DNA from: Planctomycetota bacterium
GTDB lineage: Bacteria; Planctomycetota; UBA1135; UBA2386
Direction: 5' to 3'
NCBI GenBank assembly: GCA_016716265.1
Contig: JADJWQ010000001.1
Span: 558,001 to 622,000 of the forward strand
DNA: 64,000 bases
This document shows positions 17,684 to 26,944 of this stretch, piece by piece. The notes under the pieces were generated by a model. That model ran no database searches. It saw only the letters and a program-made list of their open reading frames with translations, and was not told the DNA's origin. Position 1 is the first letter of the stretch. Each line of letters starts with the position of its first letter. The position numbers and the translations under genes are program-made.

Positions 17684-18663
17684 CGGTAGCGCTCCAGCAG
17701 GGCCTCGACGCCGACCGCCGGGATGCCGGCGAAGTGCGTTCCGATGTCGCGCGCCTGCAGCTTGCGCGCCGCAGCGGCGGCGACCGCGTCGGGCAGCGGT
17801 ACGAAGCCGAGCTCGGTCGCGAGGGTGCCGGCCCGCTGCAGGTAGTCGGCGACGAAACCCCGGACGGCCGGGCGGTCGAGGCTCGCCCGCCGGACGTAGA
17901 GGAACAGGGGTCGGGACAGCGGGACGTAGCGGCCCGCGCGGATCGCGTCGAGCGTCGGCGCGACGGGCCCGGCTCCGGCGTCGATCGGGATCGCCCGCAA
18001 CGACGATTCCCGAGCGAGGAAGTAGGCGCGGCCGACGAACGTGATCGCGTCGGGATCGCCGGCGACGTTGGCGACCAGCTGGTGATCGTCCTCGGACGTC
18101 GCCGCGTCGCGTCGGATCGCCTCGCCGGGCTGCAGCACGCGACGCGTGAAGTAGTCCTGGGTGCCCGAATCCGTGCCCGGCGCGAACGTGTGGATCGGTC
18201 GGCGCGGCCAGCCCGGGCGCACGTCGGCCCAGGTCGGCACCCCGCGGTCGCCGGAGAACACGGCGGCGAGCTCGCCGAGGTCGAGGTCCTCGACGAAGTC
18301 GTTGCAGCGACCGACGACGACGCAGATGCCGTCGATCGCGATCGCCAGCTCGACGAACTCCACACCGCGCGCGGCGGCCTGCGCGACCTCGCCCGGCAGG
18401 ATCGGCCGCGAAGCTCCGGTGACGTCGATCTCGCCGCGCGTGAAGCGCTCGAAACCGCCGCGCGTGCTCGACACCGCGACCATCAATCGCGCGCGGGGCT
18501 CACGCCGCGCGAAGTCCTCGGCGGCCGCCTGCGACATCGGCAACACGGTGCTCGAGCCGTCGAGCTGCACGACGGTCGACGGGTGGCCGGGGGCCGGACC
18601 GCAGGCCGCACACAGCGCCGCGAGCAGCGCGAAGGCAGACACGATTGTCGACAGGGCGCGCAC
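17680..18663 (-). CDS. pstS: phosphate-binding lipoprotein/periplasmic protein (PstS)
   Basis: Periplasmic phosphate receptor of the Pst importer, 327 residues from the GTG at 18663. The N-terminus (TIVSAFALLAALCAACG) is a signal sequence ending in a Cys that could be lipidated, although the lipobox is atypical. LDGSSTVLPMSQAAAEDF and VSSTRGGFERFTRGEIDVTGASRPI are the phosphate-binding loops of the PstS-2 type. FAPGTDSGTQDYFTRRVL is the third ligand-binding segment. The frame stays open 74 codons upstream but without homology. First gene of the operon; a Pho box cannot be asserted by eye. Divergent from fabH. Confidence 0.93.
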   Translation of the reverse strand: MRALSTIVSAFALLAALCAACGPAPGHPSTVVQLDGSSTVLPMSQAAAEDFARREPRARLMVAVSSTRGGFERFTRGEIDVTGASRPILPGEVAQAAARGVEFVELAIAIDGICVVVGRCNDFVEDLDLGELAAVFSGDRGVPTWADVRPGWPRRPIHTFAPGTDSGTQDYFTRRVLQPGEAIRRDAATSEDDHQLVANVAGDPDAITFVGRAYFLARESSLRAIPIDAGAGPVAPTLDAIRAGRYVPLSRPLFLYVRRASLDRPAVRGFVADYLQRAGTLATELGFVPLPDAVAAAAARKLQARDIGTHFAGIPAVGVEALLERYR

Positions 18664-18801
18664 GCGGATCCGATCGCCGTCAGGTGTCGTCGCAACGGGG
18701 ATGACGCGCAGGTGCGCTCCGGCCCGCGCGAGCTCCAGAGCGGCGAGAGAGTCGCCAGCCCGGTTCGCCGATGCTCGCTGCGCAGGGCCACCGGCGCAAG
18801 G

Positions 18802-18830
18802 TTGACACGTTCTGGAGGTCGCCAGAAGAT
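18802..18830 (+). promoter_or_regulatory. possible sigma70-type promoter upstream of fabH
   Basis: A perfect -35 hexamer ttgaca at 18802-18807 is followed 17 bp later by gaagat, which matches the -10 consensus at only three of six positions. It lies about 110 bp upstream of the fabH start in the 277-bp divergent gap with pstS. In 70% GC DNA a perfect ttgaca is unusual, but the -10 is weak. Confidence 0.25.
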
Positions 18831-18940
18831 CCGCCGTTCTGCGAACCGCGTCGGGCCGGTCGGAGCAGGTCGGCGACGACCGCACGCCGGGCGTCGATCG
18901 GCTCGTCGCTCGTCGTTCGAAACCCAGGCGGAGCCCAGCC

Positions 18941-19993
<1,053 letters not shown>

Positions 19994-20005
19994 GCTAGCG
20001 TTTTC

Positions 20006-21277
20006 GTGTCCGACTTGCGGAGCGATCCGACGGCAGAGTCCGGTAGAGATCCGACCCGGCACCGCCCCCGCCACACTGCACCGCGCATCGGCGTGTGGCT
20101 GTTCGGCGGTCTCGGCGGCCTCGCGACGACCGTCGTCGTCGGCGCGCGCGCACTCGCCCGCGGGCTGTGTGCGCCGCGCGGACTCGTCTCGGAGACCGAG
20201 CTGGCCGCCGGTCTGCCCCTGTGTGGGCTCGACCAGCTCGTGTTCGGCGGTCACGAGGTGCGCGAGGGCACGCCCGCGGAGGCCGCGCGCGAGATCGACG
20301 ATGCGCAGGGCACGCTGCGCCGCGCCGACCTGCGGCGGCTCGCGGGCGACCTGCGCGCCTACGGCGCCGAGCTGCGCACCGGCTGCCTGCCGAACCCCGG
20401 CCGCACGATCGCGCGGTTGGCCGACCGCGAGCTGCCGACCGACGAGCCGCTGCGCGCGCAGGTCGACCGGCTGTGCCGGGACTTGGACGACTTCCGGGCG
20501 CGCAATCGCCTGGACACGGTCGTCTGCGTCAACCTGACGTCGACCGAGCCGAAGCTGCGGCTGGGCAAGGCACACCGTTCGACCGCGGCGTTCGACCGCG
20601 AGCTGGACGCGGATCGCCGCGCCGCGGTGCGCCCGTCGACGCTGTACGCCTACGCCGCCGCGCGCCTCGGCCTGCCGTTCGTGCACTTCACGCCGAGCAA
20701 TGCGGCGCTGATCCCCGCCGTGCGGGAGATGTTCGACGAGCGCGGGGTGCCGTATGCGGGCTGCGACGGCAAGACCGGCGAGACGCTGGTGAAGTCCGCG
20801 CTCGCCGCGATGTTCCGCTACCGCGACCTCCGCGTGCTCACGTGGCAGGGCTACAACATGCTCGGCGACCGCGACGGCGCGGTGCTCGCCGATGCAGAGA
20901 ACAAGGCGTCCAAGGTCGAGAGCAAGGATCGCCTGCTGTCGCGCATCCTCGGTCACGAGCTGCACACGCACGTCGCGATCGACTTCGTGCCGTCGCTCGG
21001 CGACATGAAGACAGCCTGGGACTTCGTGCATTTCGAGGGCTTCCTCGGCGTGCGGATGGCAATGCAGTTCACCTGGCAGGGTTGCGACGCGATCCTCGCG
21101 GCGCCGCTGGTGCTCGATCTGGTGCGCTTCCTCGACCTCGCAAGGCGGCGCGGCGAGGGTGGTGCGCAGACCTGGCTCGCGTGCTACTTCAAGAGCCCGC
21201 TGGACGTCGACGAGCACGACCTCCACCGGCAATGGGACCGGCTGGCGGCGTGGCTGGCCGCGTGCCGCGACGCGTAG
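20006..21277 (+). CDS. inositol-3-phosphate synthase (Ino1-like)
   Basis: NAD-dependent conversion of glucose-6-phosphate to 1L-myo-inositol 3-phosphate, precursor of inositol lipids and other inositol compounds. The 423-residue protein has the N-terminal Rossmann motif GVWLFGGLGGLATTVV, the VNLTSTEP segment, FTPSNAALIP, GKTGETLVKSAL and the strongly diagnostic NMLGDRDGAVLADAENKASK, which lies in the catalytic domain. The GTG at 20006 is 12 bp after fabH; a later start near GVWLFGG is possible since the first 28 residues look non-homologous. The clustering of fabH with an inositol phosphate synthase suggests lipid head-group supply, as inference. Confidence 0.92.
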   Translation: MSDLRSDPTAESGRDPTRHRPRHTAPRIGVWLFGGLGGLATTVVVGARALARGLCAPRGLVSETELAAGLPLCGLDQLVFGGHEVREGTPAEAAREIDDAQGTLRRADLRRLAGDLRAYGAELRTGCLPNPGRTIARLADRELPTDEPLRAQVDRLCRDLDDFRARNRLDTVVCVNLTSTEPKLRLGKAHRSTAAFDRELDADRRAAVRPSTLYAYAAARLGLPFVHFTPSNAALIPAVREMFDERGVPYAGCDGKTGETLVKSALAAMFRYRDLRVLTWQGYNMLGDRDGAVLADAENKASKVESKDRLLSRILGHELHTHVAIDFVPSLGDMKTAWDFVHFEGFLGVRMAMQFTWQGCDAILAAPLVLDLVRFLDLARRRGEGGAQTWLACYFKSPLDVDEHDLHRQWDRLAAWLAACRDA

Positions 21278-21326
21278 CGACCGAGCCCGAGGTCGGAGAG
21301 CGAGATCCGAGAACGAGACCCGAGCC

Positions 21327-22670
21327 ATGCCCGATCCCGCACCGCAGCGGAAGCGCATCCTGTCCGGCATCCAGCCGTCCGGACGCCTGCACCTCGGCAA
21401 CTACTTCGGTGCGATCAAGCGCCACATCGAGATGCAGGACGCCGGCGAGTGCTTCTACTTCGTCGCCGACTACCACGCGCTGACGACGGTCCGCGACCCG
21501 GCCGCGCTGCACGAGTTCTCGCTCGACGTCGCGACGACCTACCTCGCCGTCGGTCTCGATCCCGCGCGCACCGTGCTCTACCGGCAGAGCGACGTGCCGG
21601 AGGTCTGCGAGCTGACCTGGCTGCTCGAGACGGTCACCAGCATGGGGTTGCTCGAGAAGGCGCACAGCTACAAGGAGAAGGTCGCGCGCGGCATCACGCC
21701 CTCGGTCGGGCTGTTCACGTATCCGGCGCTGATGGCGGCAGACATCCTCGGACCGCAGGCCGACGCGGTGCCGGTCGGCGGCGACCAGGACCAGCACGTC
21801 GAGCTGACGCGCGACATGGCGCAGGCGTTCCACGCGGCGTTCCCGACCGACGAGCCGGTGTTCCGCATCCCGGAGTCGCTGATCGGCGAGGCCGCGCGCG
21901 TGCCGGGCACGACCTTCGAGAAGGGTGCAGTGCTCCACGTCGTGACGGACGTGCGCGCCCCGGGCCTCGAGCCGGACGACTACGCGGCACGGTTTCGCGC
22001 GCTGGTCGCGGACCTCCAGGCAGCCGCGACGGATCCCGGCGCATTGCAGACCACCGAGGACTGGGAGGCCGCGATCGCGAGCGCTCACGCGACGGCGATC
22101 GCCGGCGTCGAGGTCGTCGGTCGCACGTTGCGGACGGTCGCCGAGGACCCCGGCCGCCGCGTGCTGGTGACGCCGCGCCCGGGCGGGATCGCCGGGCTCG
22201 AGTTCTACGTCCCGGTCGACCGCGTCGTATTCGTGACGAAGGCCGGCAAGCGGCAGGCGGCGAAGATGTCGAAGAGCTACGGCAACACGATCGAGATCTT
22301 CGCCGCGGGCAAGCCGCTCAAGAAGCGGGTCATGGGGATCGAGACGCGGCTCGTCGACCTCGCGGATCCGCTCGACGCCGACGAGGATCTCGTGATCCAG
22401 CTCTATGCGTTGTTCGCGACCGGCGCGGAGCTCGCCGAGATGCGCGCGCACTACGCGGCCGGCGGCTTCGGGTTCGGCCGTGCGAAGCAGGCGCTGCTCG
22501 ACAGGATCGACGCGCACTTCGCACCGTTCCGCGAGCGGCGCGCCGAGCTCGAGCGCGAGCCGGACCGCGTGCTCGACGTGCTGCGCGACGGCGCGCGACG
22601 CGCGCGGCCCGTGATCGCCGACACCGTCGACCGCGCCCGCGCGGCCTGCGGCCTCGGCCGCCGCGCTTGA
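21327..22670 (+). CDS. trpS: tryptophanyl-tRNA synthetase with a large insertion
   Basis: Class Ic synthetase charging tRNA-Trp. ILSGIQPSGRLHLGNYFGAI holds the HIGH-type motif (HLGN, residues 22-25), GGDQDQHVELTRD is the Trp/AMP-binding loop, and AAKMSKSYGNTI the KMSKS loop (residues 313-317). The protein is 447 residues from the ATG at 21327, against about 330 for standard bacterial TrpRS. The extra length is one block of roughly 110 residues, about 196-310, between IGEAARVPGT and KMSKS; in E. coli TrpRS KMSKS sits near residue 195. The remaining C-terminal anticodon-binding helices look normal. The stop codon overlaps a dispersed repeat. Confidence 0.94.
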   Translation: MPDPAPQRKRILSGIQPSGRLHLGNYFGAIKRHIEMQDAGECFYFVADYHALTTVRDPAALHEFSLDVATTYLAVGLDPARTVLYRQSDVPEVCELTWLLETVTSMGLLEKAHSYKEKVARGITPSVGLFTYPALMAADILGPQADAVPVGGDQDQHVELTRDMAQAFHAAFPTDEPVFRIPESLIGEAARVPGTTFEKGAVLHVVTDVRAPGLEPDDYAARFRALVADLQAAATDPGALQTTEDWEAAIASAHATAIAGVEVVGRTLRTVAEDPGRRVLVTPRPGGIAGLEFYVPVDRVVFVTKAGKRQAAKMSKSYGNTIEIFAAGKPLKKRVMGIETRLVDLADPLDADEDLVIQLYALFATGAELAEMRAHYAAGGFGFGRAKQALLDRIDAHFAPFRERRAELEREPDRVLDVLRDGARRARPVIADTVDRARAACGLGRRA

Positions 22671-22732
22671 TGTAAGAATCGTGCCCCGTACCGATCGGAA
22701 GGGTACCGATCGGAAGGGTACCGGTCGGAAGT
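22671..22732. repeat. dispersed repeat with three 15-bp units at a convergent junction
   Basis: The gap between trpS and the convergent vWA gene starts with tgtaagaatcgt, like the right arm of the palindrome at 14911-14993 (tgtaaaaatcgt), and continues with three tandem 15-bp units gtaccgatcggaagg at 22688-22732. The unit core ttccgatcggaa is itself palindromic in reverse reading of the first locus. As at the other locus, the element occupies the whole space between two stop codons. Confidence 0.9.
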
Positions 22733-24456
22733 CAGAGGGAGATCGCGCGGCCGCCGTTCTCCTCGGCGAGGCGGCGCATGAACTCCTGGCCGCTCATGCC
22801 GACGATGGCGGCGGCCTGGCGCTCCAGCTCGGGCGGGCCGCTGATGTAGACAGTGTTGATGCGGAGCTTGGAGAACCGGTTGGTCTCGCGCACGAGCCGC
22901 AGGATCTGCACCGGATCCTGCACCTCGCCGACCGACGGCAGACCGTCCGACAGCACGAAGACCTCGTCGTAGCCGGCCCCGTAGCGCTCGCCGTAGACCA
23001 TCGACTTCCATTCGAGGCCGAGCCGCAACGCCTCCCACAGGTTCGTCCCGCCGTCGGCGCGCATCTTCTCGACGAACTTCTCGAACCGCTGCCGCACCTT
23101 CGGGCTCGCCTCGACCATGTCGCGCTGCCAGGACTCCGCGCCGTTGCTGAACGTGACGCAGTTGAAGAAGCAGTCGACCGTCAACCCCGACACCGCCTTC
23201 CACAGCTCGGCCTTCGCCGCCGAGATCTTGTCGGCATGGCGGCCCGACGGCCGACCGGTGCTGGTGCCGTCGTCGTCCTTCGCGACCATCGGCTGGGCCA
23301 TGCTGCCCGACACGTCGACGATGAACAGCACGCGGCTGCCGCGCACCGGGATGCCGAAGAAGTCCGCGGTCACGGTGCGTCCCGGGTCCGCGCCGGCGCT
23401 GTCACCCTCGCGCACCGGCTGCACCTCGAACGTCGACTTCACCGACTCCCACCACGAGCGCCAACGCTCGGGGTCCTCCATCGGCACGTTGGCGCCGGTC
23501 AGCGACTTCAGCGTCTCGAACACCTCGACGCGCAGCGTGCCCGACCTGCCGTCGTCGCCGCGATCGCCGCGTCCGCGGGCTGCGGCCCAGCGCTCGAGCA
23601 CCGCGATGAGCGCCGGCACCGACTGCGCGCTGCGCACGTGGCGTAGCAGCCGTGCGGCGACGAGATCGGTGCGCCACGTGCAGCGGCCGAGCACGCCGAT
23701 CGCCGCGTCGGCACAGCGCCGCAGCTGGTCCTCCTCGATCGCATCGCGGTGCCTGCCGACGATGTCGAGCATCGAATCCAGCGCCGTGCTCGCGACCGCA
23801 TCGTCGGCCTCGCCGCCGAGCAGCACGCACAACGGCTGCAGCGAGTTCCGCGACGCGGCGCGCCCGACCGCCTCGGCCGCCGCGAGCCGCACGATGCGCA
23901 CCTTGGCCTTCAACGCCTCGTCGAGCGTCGGCCGGAAGCGTTCGTCGGCGCGCCGCCCGAGCCCGCGCAACGCGGCGGCACGCACCTCGTCGCCGGCGCC
24001 CTCGTCCGCCGCGGTCTTCTCGAGCACCTCGATCGCGCCGGGGCTGACGAGCCGGTCGAGGGTCCGGTCCGCGAGCACGAGCACGGCGGCGGGCATCTGC
24101 TCCGGCGCGTCGACCGCGCCACCGCCGAGCGCTGCGGCGGTCAGGTCGAGCAGCACGGCCGCGGCCTCGGACGAGTCTTCCTCGGCGACGATCTGACAGA
24201 TCTCCTCGAGCTCCTTGAAGTGCGAGATCGCCTGGGCGCGCTCCGGGGCGACGATCCCGTTGCGCACGCCCGGCGACGACGCCGGGATCCGCGGAGCGGT
24301 CAGGTCCAGCCGGCCCTTCGCGTAGGCGGCGGTCCATTGGGCGAGCGCGCGGCGGCCGCGGTCGGTCTGGGCGGCGAGCGACGGGACGGCGCAGAACCAG
24401 ACCACGACGGCGCACAGCGCAGCCGCGATCGCCTGGGAGGGGCGAGCGGGAATCAT
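22732..24456 (-). CDS. secreted HEAT-repeat protein with C-terminal von Willebrand A domain
   Basis: A 574-residue exported protein. The ATG at 24456 opens a signal peptide (AIAAALCAVVVWFCAVPSLAAQ). Residues about 90-310 are Ala/Leu-rich helical repeats of HEAT type (for example VRAAALRGLGRRADERFRP and IVRLAAAEAVGRAASRNSLQ). A vWA domain follows from GSRVLFIVDVSGSMAQP, where D-x-S-G-S (near residue 378) is the MIDAS metal site; GGTNLWEALRLGLEW gives the second MIDAS Thr and VFVLSDGLPSVGE the third acidic site. The MIDAS is intact, so metal-dependent ligand binding is expected. The architecture is common in planctomycetes; the ligand is unknown. Followed on the same strand (upstream) by the PIG-L gene. 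Confidence 0.88.
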   Translation of the reverse strand: MIPARPSQAIAAALCAVVVWFCAVPSLAAQTDRGRRALAQWTAAYAKGRLDLTAPRIPASSPGVRNGIVAPERAQAISHFKELEEICQIVAEEDSSEAAAVLLDLTAAALGGGAVDAPEQMPAAVLVLADRTLDRLVSPGAIEVLEKTAADEGAGDEVRAAALRGLGRRADERFRPTLDEALKAKVRIVRLAAAEAVGRAASRNSLQPLCVLLGGEADDAVASTALDSMLDIVGRHRDAIEEDQLRRCADAAIGVLGRCTWRTDLVAARLLRHVRSAQSVPALIAVLERWAAARGRGDRGDDGRSGTLRVEVFETLKSLTGANVPMEDPERWRSWWESVKSTFEVQPVREGDSAGADPGRTVTADFFGIPVRGSRVLFIVDVSGSMAQPMVAKDDDGTSTGRPSGRHADKISAAKAELWKAVSGLTVDCFFNCVTFSNGAESWQRDMVEASPKVRQRFEKFVEKMRADGGTNLWEALRLGLEWKSMVYGERYGAGYDEVFVLSDGLPSVGEVQDPVQILRLVRETNRFSKLRINTVYISGPPELERQAAAIVGMSGQEFMRRLAEENGGRAISL

Positions 24457-24533
24457 GTCGGCCGGGGTGCGTGAGCGAGGCGAGACCGCCGGCGCCGGGG
24501 GTCGGCGGCGCCGGCGAGGACCGGCCACGCAGT

Positions 24534-26855
24534 CTACCAGCTCGCTCCACCCGGCTGCTGCCGCCACAGCAGATCGACGAACAGCCGCGCGGCGCCGGCG
24601 TGGGCGATGCGGAGCTGCCGGTAGAGCGCGAGCGAGCAATACACGAACTCGCCGCGGCCGTAGCGCGCGGCGAGCAGGGCGCCATCGAGCGGTGGCTCGC
24701 CGGCGTCGTGCATCTCGAGCAGCGGCACCCAGGCGGGATCGCGCGCGCTCGGGAAGTTGAGGCCGCGCTCCTGCACCCAGCCGTCGAAGTCGTCGATCCC
24801 GATCGCGAACGGTGCGCTCAGCAGCGGGTGCGCCGGCGCGAGGATCGCGACCGGCGCGTCCTCCTCGCTGACGCGCGCGCCGCCGATCTGGAGCTCGAAC
24901 GGCGCGAGCGCGGGCCGCCCCGGCGCCTCGTTCCACTCGGCCTCCTTGTGGTAGAGCGCCAGGATCCGGCCACCGGCGCGGCAGTAGCGCAGCAGCCGCT
25001 CGCGGTGCCCCTGCAGGTCGGGCCGGTGGTAGCAGGCGCGGATGTCGAGCACGATCGTCGAGAAGCGATCGAGCTCGGCGACCGCCAGGCCGGTCGGATC
25101 GAGCACCTCGAACGGCGCGCCCAGGTCCTCGAGGAAGCGCTGCGTGGTGTCGTCGGGGCCGCGGACGAGCCCGATGCGCTGCTGCCCGGCGCCGACGACC
25201 GGCAGCGGCTGCAGCGTCGCGCGCGCCGCGCCGGCGTCACCGACGCGCGCCAGCACGTGGATCGGCCCCGTGTCGAGCGACGCGCCGTCGCCGTCGGTCG
25301 CCGCGGCCAGCCGCTCGACGCGGACCAGGACCTGCGCGCTGCGCTGGCCGTCGTCGAGCACGACGCGCGCCGGGATCGCCTCGACGCGCAGACCGGCCGG
25401 AGCGCGCAGCGACACGTCGCCCGCGAAGCGCGCCGCGCCGTGCCGCTCGACGAGCAGCGACAGCACGCGCCGCCACGGCTGTCCGGACGGTACGTAGGCG
25501 TCGGCCCGCTCCCACGCGACCTCGCTCGACGGCGTCACGCGGACGTCGACCCGCGTCGCCAGCCGCAGCGGTAGGCCGTCGACCGCGAAGCGGGCCTCGA
25601 CCCGCACGCCGAACACGCGGGTCAGATCGAGCAGCGGGTCCGGGCGGGCGTCGTCGGGCAGCCGCAGCGCGAGCTCGGCCCAGCCATCCTCGCCGGGGGC
25701 CACGGCGGCACCGGCATCGGCGCTGAAGGTCGGGGCCTCGACCGCGGCGCCCTGCAGCGTGACGCGCAACGGCAGCGAGCCGCCGAGCGGCAGCTCGTCG
25801 TCGGGCAGGAACGTCTCGAGCTGCACGCCCACGCCGAGCGCGACGACCCGCTCGAGCGCGTCGATCCGACGCTCGACGCGGCGCCCCATCTCGCCATCGC
25901 CGAGCCGCGCGCGCAGCTCGCGCAGCGCCGCGAGCAGGCGGCGCGCCGTTCCGACGTGCGCGCTGCGCGGCGCCTCGGCGCCGAGCGTCGCGAGCTCGCG
26001 CGCGACGCCGTCGAGCTCGCTGCCGAGCAGCTCGCGCACGCGCTCGTCGGCCAGGAACGAGCCGAGGCGCGCGAGCGGGTCGACGGGTCCGCCCGCCGGC
26101 GCGACCTGCCGCCAGCGGTCGGGACCGACGCGGGTCGGGTCGTGGGCTCGCCACGGGCCCTGGCTCTCGTGCATGACCCAGGCGTCGTGCGCCTGGCGAG
26201 CGAACGTGATGCCGCGCAGCGGGTCGAGCTCGCGCGGATCGAACGCGAACGTCCCGCCCGGGTCGCCGTCGCCGAACGCGCGCTGGTAGAGCGGCAGCCC
26301 GCGCGCGGCGCAGACCTGCTCGGCGGCCCACGCGACCGCGCGGTGGTGGCCGTGACCGCGGTCGACCGCGTGGTTCGTCAGCACGATGTCCGGCCGCACG
26401 GCGTCGACGACGGCGGCGATGCGCGCGAGCGTCTCCTCTCGCCCCCACGCGGCCAGCGTCTCGTCGAGCGACTTCGAGTAGCCGAAGTCCGCGAAGCCGA
26501 GCCAGCGCACCTCACTGCCGTAGCGTTCCGCGGCGCGCAGCGTCTCGCGCACGCGGATCGCCGCGAGCCGCCGGCCGATCTCCGGGCCGATCGCGTTCTG
26601 ACCACCCTCGCCGCAGGTCGCGTACGCGGTCACCGTGCGCACACCGAACTTGTTCCGCAGCATGACCATCGTCCGCGCCGCCTCGTCGTCGGGGTGCGCG
26701 GCGAGGTTCAGCACCACGGCGTCGGTCGTCGCGTCGAGCAACGCCTGCCGGAACGCGACCTCCCCGCCCTGCGGTCGGGCGGGGTCGGTCGGGGCTGGAC
26801 CCGACCCGGCGGCGAGCGGGACGGCGACGAGGACGGCGAGCGAGCGGAGCAGCAT
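24534..26855 (-). CDS. secreted PIG-L family deacetylase with C-terminal ThuA/GATase-like domain
   Basis: A 773-residue protein; the ATG at 26855 gives a short signal peptide. The N-terminal domain (about residues 45-260) is a LmbE/PIG-L zinc deacetylase: VLNLAAHPDDEAARTM contains the AHPDDE metal motif and LTNHAVDRGHGHHRAV the second histidine site. Family members remove N-acetyl groups from sugars such as GlcNAc conjugates. The middle is beta-rich, probably Ig-like or NPCBM-like. The last 200 residues (STIVLDIRACYHRPDLQGH, GGRILALYHKEAEWNE) resemble class I glutamine-amidotransferase/ThuA folds. Such multi-domain PIG-L proteins occur in planctomycetes and Bacteroidetes polysaccharide metabolism. 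Divergent from the next gene with an 89-bp gap. Confidence 0.85.
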   Translation of the reverse strand: MLLRSLAVLVAVPLAAGSGPAPTDPARPQGGEVAFRQALLDATTDAVVLNLAAHPDDEAARTMVMLRNKFGVRTVTAYATCGEGGQNAIGPEIGRRLAAIRVRETLRAAERYGSEVRWLGFADFGYSKSLDETLAAWGREETLARIAAVVDAVRPDIVLTNHAVDRGHGHHRAVAWAAEQVCAARGLPLYQRAFGDGDPGGTFAFDPRELDPLRGITFARQAHDAWVMHESQGPWRAHDPTRVGPDRWRQVAPAGGPVDPLARLGSFLADERVRELLGSELDGVARELATLGAEAPRSAHVGTARRLLAALRELRARLGDGEMGRRVERRIDALERVVALGVGVQLETFLPDDELPLGGSLPLRVTLQGAAVEAPTFSADAGAAVAPGEDGWAELALRLPDDARPDPLLDLTRVFGVRVEARFAVDGLPLRLATRVDVRVTPSSEVAWERADAYVPSGQPWRRVLSLLVERHGAARFAGDVSLRAPAGLRVEAIPARVVLDDGQRSAQVLVRVERLAAATDGDGASLDTGPIHVLARVGDAGAARATLQPLPVVGAGQQRIGLVRGPDDTTQRFLEDLGAPFEVLDPTGLAVAELDRFSTIVLDIRACYHRPDLQGHRERLLRYCRAGGRILALYHKEAEWNEAPGRPALAPFELQIGGARVSEEDAPVAILAPAHPLLSAPFAIGIDDFDGWVQERGLNFPSARDPAWVPLLEMHDAGEPPLDGALLAARYGRGEFVYCSLALYRQLRIAHAGAARLFVDLLWRQQPGGASW

Positions 26856-26944
26856 CGCGGCGCATGGTAGCGTCGCGCGCGCGGTCGTGTGGCGCTGGCC
26901 CGCTGGCCTGGCGCTCCCCCCGCATACGATGACCGGCCACGACC

